The notes: a model not told the origin generated them from the letters alone. DNA of 35,151 nt from an uncultured Marinobacterium sp. (GCA_947501565.1 CANMWJ010000028.1:1-35151); one strand, 5' to 3'. Positions 7,787 to 17,085 are shown, counted from the stretch's first letter. Program-made: numbers and translations.

Positions 7787-9871
7787 ATGCGCAAATCGCT
7801 TACCAAACTGCTGTCTATCCTGAGTTTCTCGGCGCTCGCGACCGTCTCTGCACAAGCTATTTCTGCAGCACCTCAGCCAGCCCTGATGGCGGAACCCGGT
7901 CATGAGCGGACCATCGTCGAGATCCTGGAATCATTGAAGTTAGGCCATTACAAACGCCTGCAGGTAGACGATGCCCTGTCCAGCAAGCTCCTGGAGCAGT
8001 ACGTCGATGATCTGGATCCGTCACGTAGCTACTTCTTTCAATCAGATATCAACGAATTCAGTGCATACGAAACAATTCTGGATGACGCGCTTAAAAGCGG
8101 CGATCTGGAAGCAGCCTACACTATCTTTAATCGCTATCAGCTACGCAATACAGAGCGCCTGAACTACGCCATATCCCTGCTGGAAAAAAAATTCCCATTT
8201 AACTTCGACATTGACGAATCGCTGGTCGCCGACCGCTCCGAATCGACATGGCCAACCAATGAATCGGAAATGAATGACCTGTGGCGCAAGCGGATTAAAA
8301 GCGCTCTGCTCAGCCTCAAGCTGGCAGACAAAAACCTTGAAGACGCTTCCAAGACACTGCTAAAGCGCTACCGCAACCAACTGGACCGCACTAAGCAAGT
8401 GAATAGCGAAGATGTGTTCCAGAGTTATGCCAATGCGTTGACTGCTCAATACGATCCTCATACTCAGTACTTTTCGCCGCGACGCTCAGAAAACTTCCAG
8501 ATCAACATGAGCCTGTCACTGGAGGGTATAGGCGCAGTCTTGCAGAGCGAAAATGAGTTCACCAAGATCGTACGCCTCGTACCTGCAGGCCCTGCGGAGA
8601 AAACCGGACAGCTAAAACCAGCAGATCTGATTGTTGGCGTAGGCCAGGGCGACGATGGCGAGATTGAGGACGTTGTCGGCTGGCGCCTGGATGATGTCGT
8701 TCAAAAGATCCGTGGACCTAAAGATTCAGTTGTAAGACTGCAGGTGCGCGCATCCGATGCAGATGATGCACCACTGCGAATCGTCCGCATCATCCGCAAC
8801 AAGGTGAAACTGGAGGAGCAGTCAGCCCAGAAACGCGTACTCGATATCGAGCATCAGGGCCGCACATTTAAACTGGGTGTCATTGAGATTCCTACGTTCT
8901 ATATCGATTTCGCAGCCCTGCAGCGTGGTGATGAAAACTATAAAAGCACCACCCGCGATGTGGAAAAACTGATCCACGAACTGGAAGCCGAAGGCATCCA
9001 TGGACTCATTATTGACCTGCGCGACAATGGCGGCGGCTCACTGCGTGAAGCCAACGAGCTGGTCGGCCTGTTTATCAGTCGCGGCCCCACTGTACAGATC
9101 CGTGACCAACAGGGTTATATCCGCGTATTAGGCGACCGCAATCCAAAAGTGGCGTATTCAGGCCCATTAGCCGTTATGGTCAACCGCTTATCGGCATCAG
9201 CGTCAGAGATTTTTGCAGGCGCTATGCAGGACTATCAGCGTGCGATCGTTATCGGCGGACAAACTTTCGGCAAAGGCACCGTACAGACACTGCAACCACT
9301 GCAGCACGGCCAGCTTAAAATGACCAACGCCAAGTTCTATCGTATATCAGGTGAAAGCACCCAGCATAAGGGCGTTATTCCCGATATAAGCTTCCCAACC
9401 CTGTACGACCTTGAAGAGATAGGCGAAAGTGCTCTGGACGGCGCTCTGGTGTGGGATCAGGTGCACGAAGCACCCCACGGCCACTTTATCGGCGCCTCCC
9501 CGTTCCTCAAGTCACTGATCGACCTGCACAAAAAACGTGTCAGCAGCGACCCGGATTTTATCTTCATGCAGGAACAGGTGGCCGAGCTGCAGAAACGCAG
9601 GGATAAAAACGAAGTTTCGCTACAGGAAAGCACACTGAAGCAGGAACGCGTCGAAACCGAAACATGGCAGATAGAAAGCGAGAATAGACGCCGCGAGCGC
9701 AAGCAACTTCCGCTGATCGAGAAGCTTTCTGAGATTGAACAAAATCAGAAAAAAGACGCCCAGGGCCGCCCCATCAACCCTCAGGCCGAAGCGATGCTGG
9801 AAGAGAGTGGGCGCATCCTGATGGATATGGTCGTGTTTACCCACAAATACACCGCAGCAAAACAACAATAA
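7787..9871 (+). CDS. prc: Tail-specific carboxy-terminal processing protease (S41)
   Basis: 694 residues, close to E. coli Prc/Tsp (682). The signal peptide (1-28, ending SAQAISA) sends it to the periplasm. The N-terminal Tsp domain spans about 40-235, a PDZ domain about 240-330 (LSLEGIGAVL, VPAGPAEKTG, LIVGVGQG), and the S41 core about 360-560 with LIIDLRDNGGGS. The nucleophile lies in SASASE (469-474; Ser471 by spacing to E. coli) with the general base Lys496 in FGKGTVQ. The C-terminal 130 residues are the charged helical DUF3340 extension. It degrades periplasmic proteins with nonpolar C-termini, and in relatives trims PBP3 and controls hydrolases such as MepS with NlpI. It is followed after 106 nt by a membrane-anchored gene on the same strand. 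Confidence 0.96.
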   Translation: MRKSLTKLLSILSFSALATVSAQAISAAPQPALMAEPGHERTIVEILESLKLGHYKRLQVDDALSSKLLEQYVDDLDPSRSYFFQSDINEFSAYETILDDALKSGDLEAAYTIFNRYQLRNTERLNYAISLLEKKFPFNFDIDESLVADRSESTWPTNESEMNDLWRKRIKSALLSLKLADKNLEDASKTLLKRYRNQLDRTKQVNSEDVFQSYANALTAQYDPHTQYFSPRRSENFQINMSLSLEGIGAVLQSENEFTKIVRLVPAGPAEKTGQLKPADLIVGVGQGDDGEIEDVVGWRLDDVVQKIRGPKDSVVRLQVRASDADDAPLRIVRIIRNKVKLEEQSAQKRVLDIEHQGRTFKLGVIEIPTFYIDFAALQRGDENYKSTTRDVEKLIHELEAEGIHGLIIDLRDNGGGSLREANELVGLFISRGPTVQIRDQQGYIRVLGDRNPKVAYSGPLAVMVNRLSASASEIFAGAMQDYQRAIVIGGQTFGKGTVQTLQPLQHGQLKMTNAKFYRISGESTQHKGVIPDISFPTLYDLEEIGESALDGALVWDQVHEAPHGHFIGASPFLKSLIDLHKKRVSSDPDFIFMQEQVAELQKRRDKNEVSLQESTLKQERVETETWQIESENRRRERKQLPLIEKLSEIEQNQKKDAQGRPINPQAEAMLEESGRILMDMVVFTHKYTAAKQQ

Positions 9872-9886
9872 CAACCACCTCTAATT

Positions 9887-9925
9887 CGGGATCATTTCAT
9901 ATGCCCTCGTAGCGAAATGATCCCG
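9887..9925 (+). repeat. 12-bp perfect inverted repeat between prc and the next gene
   Basis: CGGGATCATTTC (9887-9898) pairs with GAAATGATCCCG (9914-9925) across a 15-nt loop, 15 nt after the prc stop. No T-run follows, so it is not a canonical terminator. It may stabilise the prc transcript, act as a partial terminator or be an operator for the gene at 9978. Confidence 0.6.
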
Positions 9926-9977
9926 GAGCGTCGGTTCACCGAAACAAGGCGTTTCGATAAGGAACTGGGGAGCAGTA

Positions 9978-10793
9978 ATGAAAACCACGAAACTCGTTAT
10001 GCTGGCTGTCGGCGTACCTGTACTACTGGGCATTCTGGGCACGGGTGGTTACTTCACCTATGAAGCGCTGATAAAGCAGGACCAGGCAAACAATAAGGAT
10101 CTGGAAAAATTCGGCCTGACGATTTTGCCCCATGCACCTACTCCTCCCCCCAAAGAGGAGGAAACCAAAAACATCTACAAAGAGAGTACCGGTGTCCTGG
10201 GCGCAACCCAGCAAGTTGCTTCCTTTCCGGACGAGAAGCTGAATCCTACCCAGAAGGTTATCCGCGGTCTGATGACCGACAAAGAGAACCTGATTGAAGA
10301 GCAAAACGCACTCAGGGACGAGATAGACGCGCTGAACGCACGCATTGCTGAACTGGAGGAGTACAAACGCCTCAACGAGCATTTCGCACCCGACAGCATT
10401 GCCGAAGAACTGGCCAAGGTAAAAGCTAAGCTTAAACAGTACCTGCTGAATTCGCCCAGCGCAGCGCGTTTCAACAACCGACAGATTGAGATCATGTCGA
10501 GCGCCTCAACTGTAGAGTACGACAAGTTCATCCGTCGCAATCGACTGATACTGTCCGATTTCCAGCGGGACGAACTGGTTAACATCTACCTGCCAGAGTT
10601 TGCCTTCTGCCTGGGAGACGGCGTGGATATCGCAGCAAACTCAGCAGCTGAGGAGCGCAGCCTGGCGCGCTTTTTCGAAGAAAACGATATCAGCCTGTTA
10701 CGACCGGCATTACGGCGCGACCTGGATACCGTCCTCAAACCTTGCCAGAGTGCGCTGCACGAACAGCTCGCCAGATTCGATGCAAAAAAATAA
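9978..10793 (+). CDS. Uncharacterised membrane-anchored coiled-coil protein
   Basis: I do not recognise the family. 271 residues: a short positive N-terminus, one membrane helix at about 7-27 (signal anchor, so the bulk is probably periplasmic), a Pro-rich stretch PHAPTPPPKEEE (51-62), a coiled coil at about 100-150 rich in E, L, K, and a C-terminal helical part with two cysteines (C211, C246) that could form a disulfide. GGGGAG lies 8 nt before ATG. It follows prc on the same strand, is separated by an inverted repeat and ends in a good terminator, so it may be co-transcribed with prc and act in the same compartment. That link is only positional. Confidence 0.75.
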   Translation: MKTTKLVMLAVGVPVLLGILGTGGYFTYEALIKQDQANNKDLEKFGLTILPHAPTPPPKEEETKNIYKESTGVLGATQQVASFPDEKLNPTQKVIRGLMTDKENLIEEQNALRDEIDALNARIAELEEYKRLNEHFAPDSIAEELAKVKAKLKQYLLNSPSAARFNNRQIEIMSSASTVEYDKFIRRNRLILSDFQRDELVNIYLPEFAFCLGDGVDIAANSAAEERSLARFFEENDISLLRPALRRDLDTVLKPCQSALHEQLARFDAKK

Positions 10794-10828
10794 TCTACAA
10801 CCGACTGGCAACAAACACTTCTCATAAG

Positions 10829-10854
10829 AAAGCACCCACAAAGGGTGCTTTTTT
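10829..10854 (+). terminator. Rho-independent terminator after the coiled-coil gene
   Basis: Stem AAGCACCC/GGGTGCTT (10830-10837/10843-10850) with a 5-nt loop, followed by further T (10851-10854). It separates the prc unit from the rpsA promoter. Confidence 0.87.
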
Positions 10855-11043
10855 ATACCTACCTGCCATAATTTTCTGTATAATGCGCGCTCTTTTTATC
10901 GCGGACGTACGCCCACACATCGGCAATAGGTGTGCCCGGCCGCTTAAACTATCTGACCCTGTACGGCCGATGTTACAGGTTGAAAAGTGCTGCGATGGCT
11001 TATCTTAGCCACCACCTGCAGCCTTTATCAAAGGACACTATTC
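10855..11043 (+). promoter_or_regulatory. rpsA promoter and structured 5' leader
   Basis: TATAAT at 10879-10884, preceded directly by TG, is a strong -10 with no clear -35. Transcription would start near 10891, followed by a GC-rich discriminator typical of stringently controlled ribosomal promoters. The roughly 150-nt leader can form several stems: CACAC/GTGTG (10914-10918/10930-10934), CGGCCG/CGGCCG (10937-10942/10964-10969) or, exclusive of part of it, CCTGTA/TACAGG (10958-10963/10974-10979). In E. coli, S1 represses its own translation through leader hairpins; the same is inferred here. The ribosome site AAGGA is at 11031-11035. Confidence 0.65.
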
Positions 11044-12723
11044 ATGAGCGAAAGCTTTGCTGAACTGTTTGAAGAATCCCTCCAGAACCTAGACATGAAA
11101 CCAGGCACCCTGGTTATGGGTGAAGTTATCGATATCGATAGCGACTGGGTTACTGTTAACGCTGGCCTGAAATCTGAAGCCGTTATTCCTCGCGCTCAGT
11201 TCCTGAACGACGCGAACGAACTGGAAATCCAGATCGGCGACGAAGTTAAGGTATCTCTGGAAGCTGTAGAAGATGGCTTCGGTGAAACCCGTCTGTCTCG
11301 CGAGAAAGCTAAGCGTGCAGAAGCGTGGGATGTTCTCAAGCAGAAATTCGATGCAGAAGAAGTTGTTAAAGGCTTCATCTCCGGTAAGGTTAAAGGCGGC
11401 TTTACTGTTAGCATCAACAACATCCAGGGCTTCCTGCCAGGCTCTCTGGTAGATGTTCGTCCAGTACGTGACGTTGACCACCTGGAAGGCAAAGAGCTGG
11501 AATTCAAACTGATCAAGCTGGATCAGAAACGCAACAACATCGTTGTTTCCCGTCGTGCAGTTCTGCAAGAAGCTAACAGCGCTCAGCGTGATGAGCTGCT
11601 GGCTTCCCTGGAAGAAGGTCAGACTGTTAAAGGTTTCGTTAAGAACCTGACCAACTACGGTGCGTTCATCGATCTGGGCGGCGTTGATGGCCTGCTGCAC
11701 ATCACCGACATGGCGTGGAAGCGTATCTCCCACCCATCCGAGATGCTGAACCCTGGCGACGAGATCAACGTTAAGATCATCAAGTTCGACAAAGAAACTG
11801 GTCGTATCTCTCTGGGTCTGAAACAGCTGTCCGAAGATCCATGGGAAGCTATCAAGAACCGTTACCCAGCTGGTGCGAAAGTACAGGCTCGCATCACTAA
11901 CCTGACTGACTACGGCTGCTTCGCATCTATCGAAGACGGCGTTGAAGGTCTGGTACACGTTTCCGAAATGTCTTGGACCAACAAAAACATCCACCCATCT
12001 AAAGTTGTTCAGATCGGTGATGCTGTAGAAGTTATGATCCTGGACGTAGACGAAGAGCGTCGTCGTATCTCCCTGGGTATCAAGCAGTGCGCTGCTAACC
12101 CATGGGTATCCTTCGCTGAGAAATACGCAGCGGGCGACAAAGTGAACGGTACTATCAAGACCATCACTGACTTCGGTATCTTCGTAGGTCTGGAAGACGA
12201 GCTGGACGGTCTGGTTCACATGTCTGACATCACTTGGGAAGCTGACGCTGAAGCAGCTCTGCGCCAGTACAAGAAAGGCGACGAAGTTGAAGCGGTTATC
12301 CTGTCTATCGACGCAGAGAAAGAGCGTATCTCTCTGGGCGTTAAACAGCTGGAAAGCGACCCATTCGCTGAGTACGTAGCAGCTAACGACAAAGGCTCTA
12401 TCGTAACCGGTACCGTTAAGTCTGTAGACGCTAAAGCAGCTGTAGTTGAGCTGGCTGAAGGCATCGACGGCGTACTGAAAGCATCTGAAGTTGCTGCAGA
12501 GCGTACCGACGACGTTTCCGCTGTACTGAAAGAAGGCGATTCCGTTGAAGCCAAGATCACCGGTATCGACCGTCGCAACCGCGTAATCACTCTGTCTATC
12601 CGTGCTAAGGACCAGGCAGAAGAAAAAGCAGCTCTGAAAGCTGTTCAGAACGCTGAAGTTGAGGTTTCCGGCCCAACTACTATCGGTGAACTGATCAAAG
12701 CTCAGATGGCTGCTAAGAAGTAA
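11044..12723 (+). CDS. rpsA: 30S ribosomal protein S1
   Basis: 559 residues against 557 in E. coli. It contains six S1 RNA-binding domains of about 70-85 residues, the first two more divergent (ribosome-binding) and the last four with the GxVkxxxxyGaFvdl...GLvHxSe pattern (for example [31 protein letters not shown]). It brings mRNA with weak ribosome sites to the 30S subunit. The start is placed at ATG 11044 ([13 protein letters not shown], as in homologues) with AAGGA 8 nt upstream; a longer in-frame extension from 10987 is not used. Codons are highly biased (CTG, CGT, GGT, GTT), as expected for a very highly expressed gene. ihfB, which often follows rpsA in this class, is absent. Confidence 0.98.
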   Translation: MSESFAELFEESLQNLDMKPGTLVMGEVIDIDSDWVTVNAGLKSEAVIPRAQFLNDANELEIQIGDEVKVSLEAVEDGFGETRLSREKAKRAEAWDVLKQKFDAEEVVKGFISGKVKGGFTVSINNIQGFLPGSLVDVRPVRDVDHLEGKELEFKLIKLDQKRNNIVVSRRAVLQEANSAQRDELLASLEEGQTVKGFVKNLTNYGAFIDLGGVDGLLHITDMAWKRISHPSEMLNPGDEINVKIIKFDKETGRISLGLKQLSEDPWEAIKNRYPAGAKVQARITNLTDYGCFASIEDGVEGLVHVSEMSWTNKNIHPSKVVQIGDAVEVMILDVDEERRRISLGIKQCAANPWVSFAEKYAAGDKVNGTIKTITDFGIFVGLEDELDGLVHMSDITWEADAEAALRQYKKGDEVEAVILSIDAEKERISLGVKQLESDPFAEYVAANDKGSIVTGTVKSVDAKAAVVELAEGIDGVLKASEVAAERTDDVSAVLKEGDSVEAKITGIDRRNRVITLSIRAKDQAEEKAALKAVQNAEVEVSGPTTIGELIKAQMAAKK

Positions 12724-12740
12724 TTATTACTTCCGCACAC

Positions 12741-12770
12741 AAAAAGGCGCTCACTTGAGCGCCTTTTTTT
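12741..12770 (+). terminator. rpsA terminator
   Basis: Stem GGCGCTC/GAGCGCC (12746-12752/12757-12763) with loop ACTT, preceded by five A and followed by seven T. It is strong and potentially bidirectional. Confidence 0.93.
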
Positions 12771-13195
12771 GTTTCTCCAATTGTCGCCCCTGTAATAGGC
12801 TTACACATTGACGACCTATGACGGATCCCCACATTAGACCAATGCACAAACTGAAGCGTTAGATGACCCAGCCGGAATAATCACACCTACCCCAAGGAAC
12901 ATCTACACCGTCTATCAGCCAGGGACTAACAACCAATCGCTATCTTCTGGCTTTACCCCGACTTCTAGGACATCTGGTTAAGAGCAAGCAATCTTATTTG
13001 ACGACGTGTTTAGATGACCCACTCCAAATAAAACCCAAAGCTCGAAGCGATAACGCTCACCCAACAATCAAATACTCCGATTGCGGCAGCTACTCGCAAA
13101 CTGGAGATTAACGCAGCAATTCTCCGACGGGACAAATTGCGAATACCCAATTTATGGCTCATGATTAAACAATCATTTATTGAAGGAATCTGCGT
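12771..13195. other. Intergenic region between rpsA and lapG
   Basis: About 425 bases without a supported gene; the only reading frames are short and lack family signals. It contains a 12-bp direct repeat TTAGATGACCCA (12859-12870 and 13010-13021) and, just before lapG, a small dyad ATGATT-AAAC-AATCAT (13161-13176). A promoter for lapG must lie here, but no clear hexamer pair is seen. Confidence 0.5.
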
Positions 13196-13921
13196 GTGAG
13201 CGCAGCGCATAGACTCCCTTACTCTAAATCCAGAGCCTCACTTTCACGGCAGTTGCCACTCCACCTGCTCCTGCTCCTGCTCCTGCTTGCCCTCACAGCC
13301 TGTTTTAACACAGCCATCGCCGGCAAGGCATATCTGACGATCTCATATATAGAAAAGATCGGGCGCCAATATGGCCAGGATGCCAAACAACGCCTACGAA
13401 GCTGGCAACAACTGATTCGCTCGAATAAAAACGCTCCCGAAGAGATGAAACTGCATCGGGTAAACGCCTTTTTTAACAAGCTGAAATTTGTCGACGACAT
13501 CAATCACTGGCAACAGGAAGACTACTGGGCAACACCGGTGGAATTCCTGATCAGCAACGGCGGAGACTGTGAAGACTTTTCTATCGCCAAATATTACACA
13601 CTGCGCGAAATGGGTGTTGCTGATAAAAAACTGAGTATCGCCTACGTCAAGGCCTTGAATAACAACGAAGCCCACATGGTGCTGACCTACTATAAAAAGG
13701 CTGGCGCCACCCCGCTGATCCTGGATAACCTGATACCGCAGATCAAATCCGCCGACAAGCGCCCCGACCTCGCACACGTTTACAGCTTCAACGGTGATAA
13801 CCTCTGGTTATCAAAAAAAGGTAAACGGGCGGAAATCATCGGCACGTCCAACCGGCTGGATAGTTGGGTTAAATTGCGTCAGCGCCTCGAAGAGCAGACC
13901 GTTAATGCCGCTAAAAAGTAG
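13196..13921 (+). CDS. lapG: Periplasmic cysteine protease LapG (adhesin release)
   Basis: 241 residues of the bacterial transglutaminase-like cysteine proteinase family (DUF920). LapG cleaves LapA-type RTX adhesins near the N-terminus to release them from the cell surface and is held inactive by LapD when c-di-GMP is high. The triad is visible: Cys125 in GGDCEDF, His160 in NEAHMVL, Asp177 in LILDNL. The N-terminus has basic residues and a long Leu run (24-31). It can be read as a Sec signal cut after AIA (42) or as a lipobox LTAC (33-36). The start is GTG with AAGGA 7 nt upstream. lapD follows after 15 nt. The Leu run is encoded by tandem CTCCTG hexamers (about 13265-13287). Confidence 0.92.
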   Translation: MSAAHRLPYSKSRASLSRQLPLHLLLLLLLLALTACFNTAIAGKAYLTISYIEKIGRQYGQDAKQRLRSWQQLIRSNKNAPEEMKLHRVNAFFNKLKFVDDINHWQQEDYWATPVEFLISNGGDCEDFSIAKYYTLREMGVADKKLSIAYVKALNNNEAHMVLTYYKKAGATPLILDNLIPQIKSADKRPDLAHVYSFNGDNLWLSKKGKRAEIIGTSNRLDSWVKLRQRLEEQTVNAAKK

Positions 13922-13936
13922 CACGGAGAGCAAGAT

Positions 13937-15913
13937 ATGAGTCTAACGAAACAGTTGAGTACAGCGACACTGGCAGTCATGCTTATACTGCTGTTTGGCA
14001 GCCTCTATCTGATGTCAAACAGCTCCAGGAACATGCTTCTCAACCAGCTGAAATCCCACAGCCAAGATGCCGCCACCCACCTCGGGCTCTATCTAGCACC
14101 AGCGATAGCCAGCAAAGACGTCACCACTATTAAAACCAGCGTCAACGCCATTTTCGATACCGGTTACTACCAGCGCATCGAAATCCTCGATGCAACTGGC
14201 AACACCCTCTTCTCCAAAAGTACACCTGCCCGTCTAGATGAGCAGATCCCTGACTGGTTTATCGCCCTGATAGAGATCGACCCACCCGAGATGACCCAGG
14301 ATGTAAGCCACCAATGGAACAAAATCGGCTTTGTACGCGTACAAAGCCGCGCAGGCTATGCGTACGACAAGCTATGGAGCGGCATACAGAACACACTCTA
14401 CCTGTTCGGACTACTTGCAGTACTGGCTGCTATCGCCGTTGGCTCACTGCTATTCTACATTCTTCGCCCCCTGAAAGGCGTCGAGGAGCAGGCAAGCGCC
14501 TTGAGTGAGAAAAGGTTTGTACAACAGGAACAGGTCCCACGGACACGCGAACTCAGACAGGTAGTCAGCGCGATGAACAAGATGGTGGACCAGGTCCGTC
14601 TAATGTTCGACGAGCAGAACCGGCATATCGACGAGCTGCGTCGCACTGCATATCAGGACAACCTGACAGGATTACCGAATCAGCGGGCGCTGGATGCCCG
14701 ACTGTCTGAACGCTTGGATCACCGCAAGGATTTCGGCCGCGGCGCCCTGATATACCTGCGCATCGCCAACTTGAATCATTTGAACAAAGAGCTGGGCACC
14801 GAAAAAGCCAGCAACTTTATCAAGGTGGTATCCCGAACCCTGGATAAAATTGCTCACCGCTACGACCAAGCAGTACTGGGACGCATATCCGGCGCTGATT
14901 TCGTCTTGCTAATCAGCCGACCGACCGCCAACGCCCTACATCAGCTCCTGACCCAGTTGAGCGCCGACATCAACGCAAATCACACAGCGTTAACGGCCTC
15001 CCCACTGATCAATCAACACTGGCCGGTCCATATCGGTATTGCGTATTGCAACGACCAGACCGGCACCAATCAAGTGATGTCCGAAGCCCGGCTGGCATTA
15101 CAAAAAGCGGAACAGAACGACGAGCCTTTTGTCGTCTACAATCACCCAAAAACACAACCGGATACACCCAGCGCATGGCACCAACACATTGCTGATACCG
15201 TCAACAAACAGGAGATATTCCTTGAGAGACAGCCGCTGGTCAGCCATACCAACGCACCGGCACAACAAGAGCTTCTGGTCCGTATACTCGACAACAAAGG
15301 AACTCCCTGCTCGGCCGGCGAATTCCTGAGTGTCATTAAGGAACTTGGCCTGATAGAAACGCTGGATCGTGTGGTTATAGAATTGGCTCTGATCCATATC
15401 CAGCAAAACCCCACTAATCCCCCGTTAGCAATCAACCTGAGCGGTGAAGCACTACAGAGTAAAGAGTTTATTACTTGGTTTAGCAAAACCATTAATCAAT
15501 GTGCGCACCCCGAAAAGCTGCATATTGAACTCAGCGAAAGTACCGCATTGAACAACCTGTCGAACTTAACCACCTTTAGAGCGCAGCTCCGCGACCGGAA
15601 GATCACGTTTGGCGTGGATAATTTTGGTATTCACCCGGCTGGCTTCTCCTATCTCTACAGCCTTCAGCCCGATTACATCAAGATCGACGGCTCACTTATC
15701 CGCCAGATTGATCAACGCGCCGATGATCGCTTTTACGTCAGCAGCCTGATAAGCATCGCCCACAGCCTAAGCATTCAAGCGTATGCGGAACACGTGGAGC
15801 GAGAAACCCAATTGTTCGAACTGACTCAACTGAACATTGACGGGACACAGGGTTGGCTGCATGGCCATCCTACCGCACTAGCGCAGCACCTTCCTCCGCA
15901 AAAACAGGTCTAA
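13937..15913 (+). CDS. lapD: Inner-membrane c-di-GMP receptor LapD (degenerate GGDEF-EAL)
   Basis: 658 residues: membrane helix 1 (10-27), periplasmic LapD_MoxY_N domain (28-150) that binds LapG, helix 2 (152-175), HAMP (about 175-225), GGDEF (about 238-400) and EAL (about 415-650). Both enzymatic sites are degenerate: the GGDEF motif reads SGADF (318-322), EAL reads ELL (445-447) and DDFG reads DNFG (561-564). This is the pattern of a nucleotide receptor, not an enzyme. On binding c-di-GMP the EAL domain drives the periplasmic domain to sequester LapG, keeping adhesin on the surface. GGAGA precedes ATG; it is transcribed with lapG. No LapA-like giant adhesin is in the window. Confidence 0.93.
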   Translation: MSLTKQLSTATLAVMLILLFGSLYLMSNSSRNMLLNQLKSHSQDAATHLGLYLAPAIASKDVTTIKTSVNAIFDTGYYQRIEILDATGNTLFSKSTPARLDEQIPDWFIALIEIDPPEMTQDVSHQWNKIGFVRVQSRAGYAYDKLWSGIQNTLYLFGLLAVLAAIAVGSLLFYILRPLKGVEEQASALSEKRFVQQEQVPRTRELRQVVSAMNKMVDQVRLMFDEQNRHIDELRRTAYQDNLTGLPNQRALDARLSERLDHRKDFGRGALIYLRIANLNHLNKELGTEKASNFIKVVSRTLDKIAHRYDQAVLGRISGADFVLLISRPTANALHQLLTQLSADINANHTALTASPLINQHWPVHIGIAYCNDQTGTNQVMSEARLALQKAEQNDEPFVVYNHPKTQPDTPSAWHQHIADTVNKQEIFLERQPLVSHTNAPAQQELLVRILDNKGTPCSAGEFLSVIKELGLIETLDRVVIELALIHIQQNPTNPPLAINLSGEALQSKEFITWFSKTINQCAHPEKLHIELSESTALNNLSNLTTFRAQLRDRKITFGVDNFGIHPAGFSYLYSLQPDYIKIDGSLIRQIDQRADDRFYVSSLISIAHSLSIQAYAEHVERETQLFELTQLNIDGTQGWLHGHPTALAQHLPPQKQV

Positions 15914-15955
15914 CCAGCCATGACCCAGAGTTATACTGCAACCGTATAACCCTCT

Positions 15956-17050
15956 ATGTTTCTCAGCCTGCTCATGGATACTATGTTGATGCGTATATGT
16001 GGCCTCTTGATTGCCCTGCTAGCCCTCAGCGGCTGCGACCGGGGCAGCCCTGAATACATGATGCAGGACTATATGTCCCGCGTTGAGAACACCCTTGAAA
16101 CCTCCATAGACACCGAATTAGATGTCGGTGACAAGATCCCTCTATTCCCCCGCAAACGTGCCCGTAAACAGGCAACCGATGAACTCAGGCAAGGCTTGCT
16201 GGAAGTGCTTGACCTGGACTACTGCGAGGGGCTGCTGCACCTGATTGCCCAGCGCAACTCTAGTCTGGGCAAGGTTATGCCCCCCTCAAAACAGATGGCC
16301 TATGAAATACGCTTCTTCCAGCTTATCAGAGACTGCCATAACAAAATCCAGCTCGATTCCGAGCAGGAGGCGGAGCTGAAAACCAGAATCAGAGAGATCT
16401 ACGAGATTAAAAAGCGCAATCTGGCAAAAGAGATCTACAACGGGATTTATATGTCAGAAGAGATCGCTGCAAACTTCTCCCGCAGCGAAGCCCCTATAGC
16501 ACTGGAGGGAGACACAGGCCTGGACGCATCGATAAGAGTTGTTGAACAGTTCCTGCTGCTAGCACAACTTCCCAGCAACGAAACGGACTGGCAAGCACCG
16601 ACCTTTCTCAACGAGATTGAGAACAGCTTCAAAGTGCTATACAGCAACCGCTATGGCGGGCAACTGCTGAAATCGCTGGTACTGCTGACTGAGAGCATGA
16701 ACGCCACTGCTGATGGAATTAACGCCAAACTCGATTCGCGCCCATTTTGCCTGCCAGGCCACCACAACCCAAGAAGCGACATCCTTCGAAACGTGTTTGC
16801 CAAGTATTACAGCGGAACATTCCAGCCCTACCTGTCCAAAGTACACCGATCCGGCCAGATTTGGCTGGAAACCAATCAGAAGCTCGCAGCAGCACTTCCT
16901 CTCCCGCTAGCTATGGATGCGTACTTCAACGAGACATTGTCGCTGGAACATCCCAACAGCCTGTGGCAACAGTACATCCGTGCTCGGGACAGACACACGC
17001 AAGCCTGGCAACGCCTGTTAAGCCAATGCGGAATGATGCCGGGTCAGTAA
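15956..17050 (+). CDS. DUF3080-type lipoprotein of unknown function
   Basis: Up to 364 residues with a lipoprotein signal ending in LALSGC. The most economical start is ATG 15989 (MRICGLLIALLALSGC, lipidated Cys16) or 15983; the upstream ATG 15956 gives an 11-residue extension, and none of these starts has a good ribosome site. The mature protein is largely helical. Features such as SPEYMMQDYMSRVENTL after the Cys and QRNSSLGKVMPPS fit the DUF3080 family from memory. No enzymatic motif is recognised. It follows lapD by 42 nt on the same strand, so it may share its transcript; a link to adhesin control is only positional. Confidence 0.75.
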   Translation: MFLSLLMDTMLMRICGLLIALLALSGCDRGSPEYMMQDYMSRVENTLETSIDTELDVGDKIPLFPRKRARKQATDELRQGLLEVLDLDYCEGLLHLIAQRNSSLGKVMPPSKQMAYEIRFFQLIRDCHNKIQLDSEQEAELKTRIREIYEIKKRNLAKEIYNGIYMSEEIAANFSRSEAPIALEGDTGLDASIRVVEQFLLLAQLPSNETDWQAPTFLNEIENSFKVLYSNRYGGQLLKSLVLLTESMNATADGINAKLDSRPFCLPGHHNPRSDILRNVFAKYYSGTFQPYLSKVHRSGQIWLETNQKLAAALPLPLAMDAYFNETLSLEHPNSLWQQYIRARDRHTQAWQRLLSQCGMMPGQ

Positions 17051-17085
17051 TAGAAAAGAAAAACGGGGATGAAGCAGAAATGAGA

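Noticed and set aside
10987-11043. 19-residue N-terminal extension of S1
   Set aside because: It lies within the structured leader, lacks a ribosome site and does not fit S1 homologues, which start at [13 protein letters not shown].
11089-12219. Minus-strand frame of 376 codons opposite rpsA
   Set aside because: Shadow of rpsA codon bias; no promoter, ribosome site or family features.
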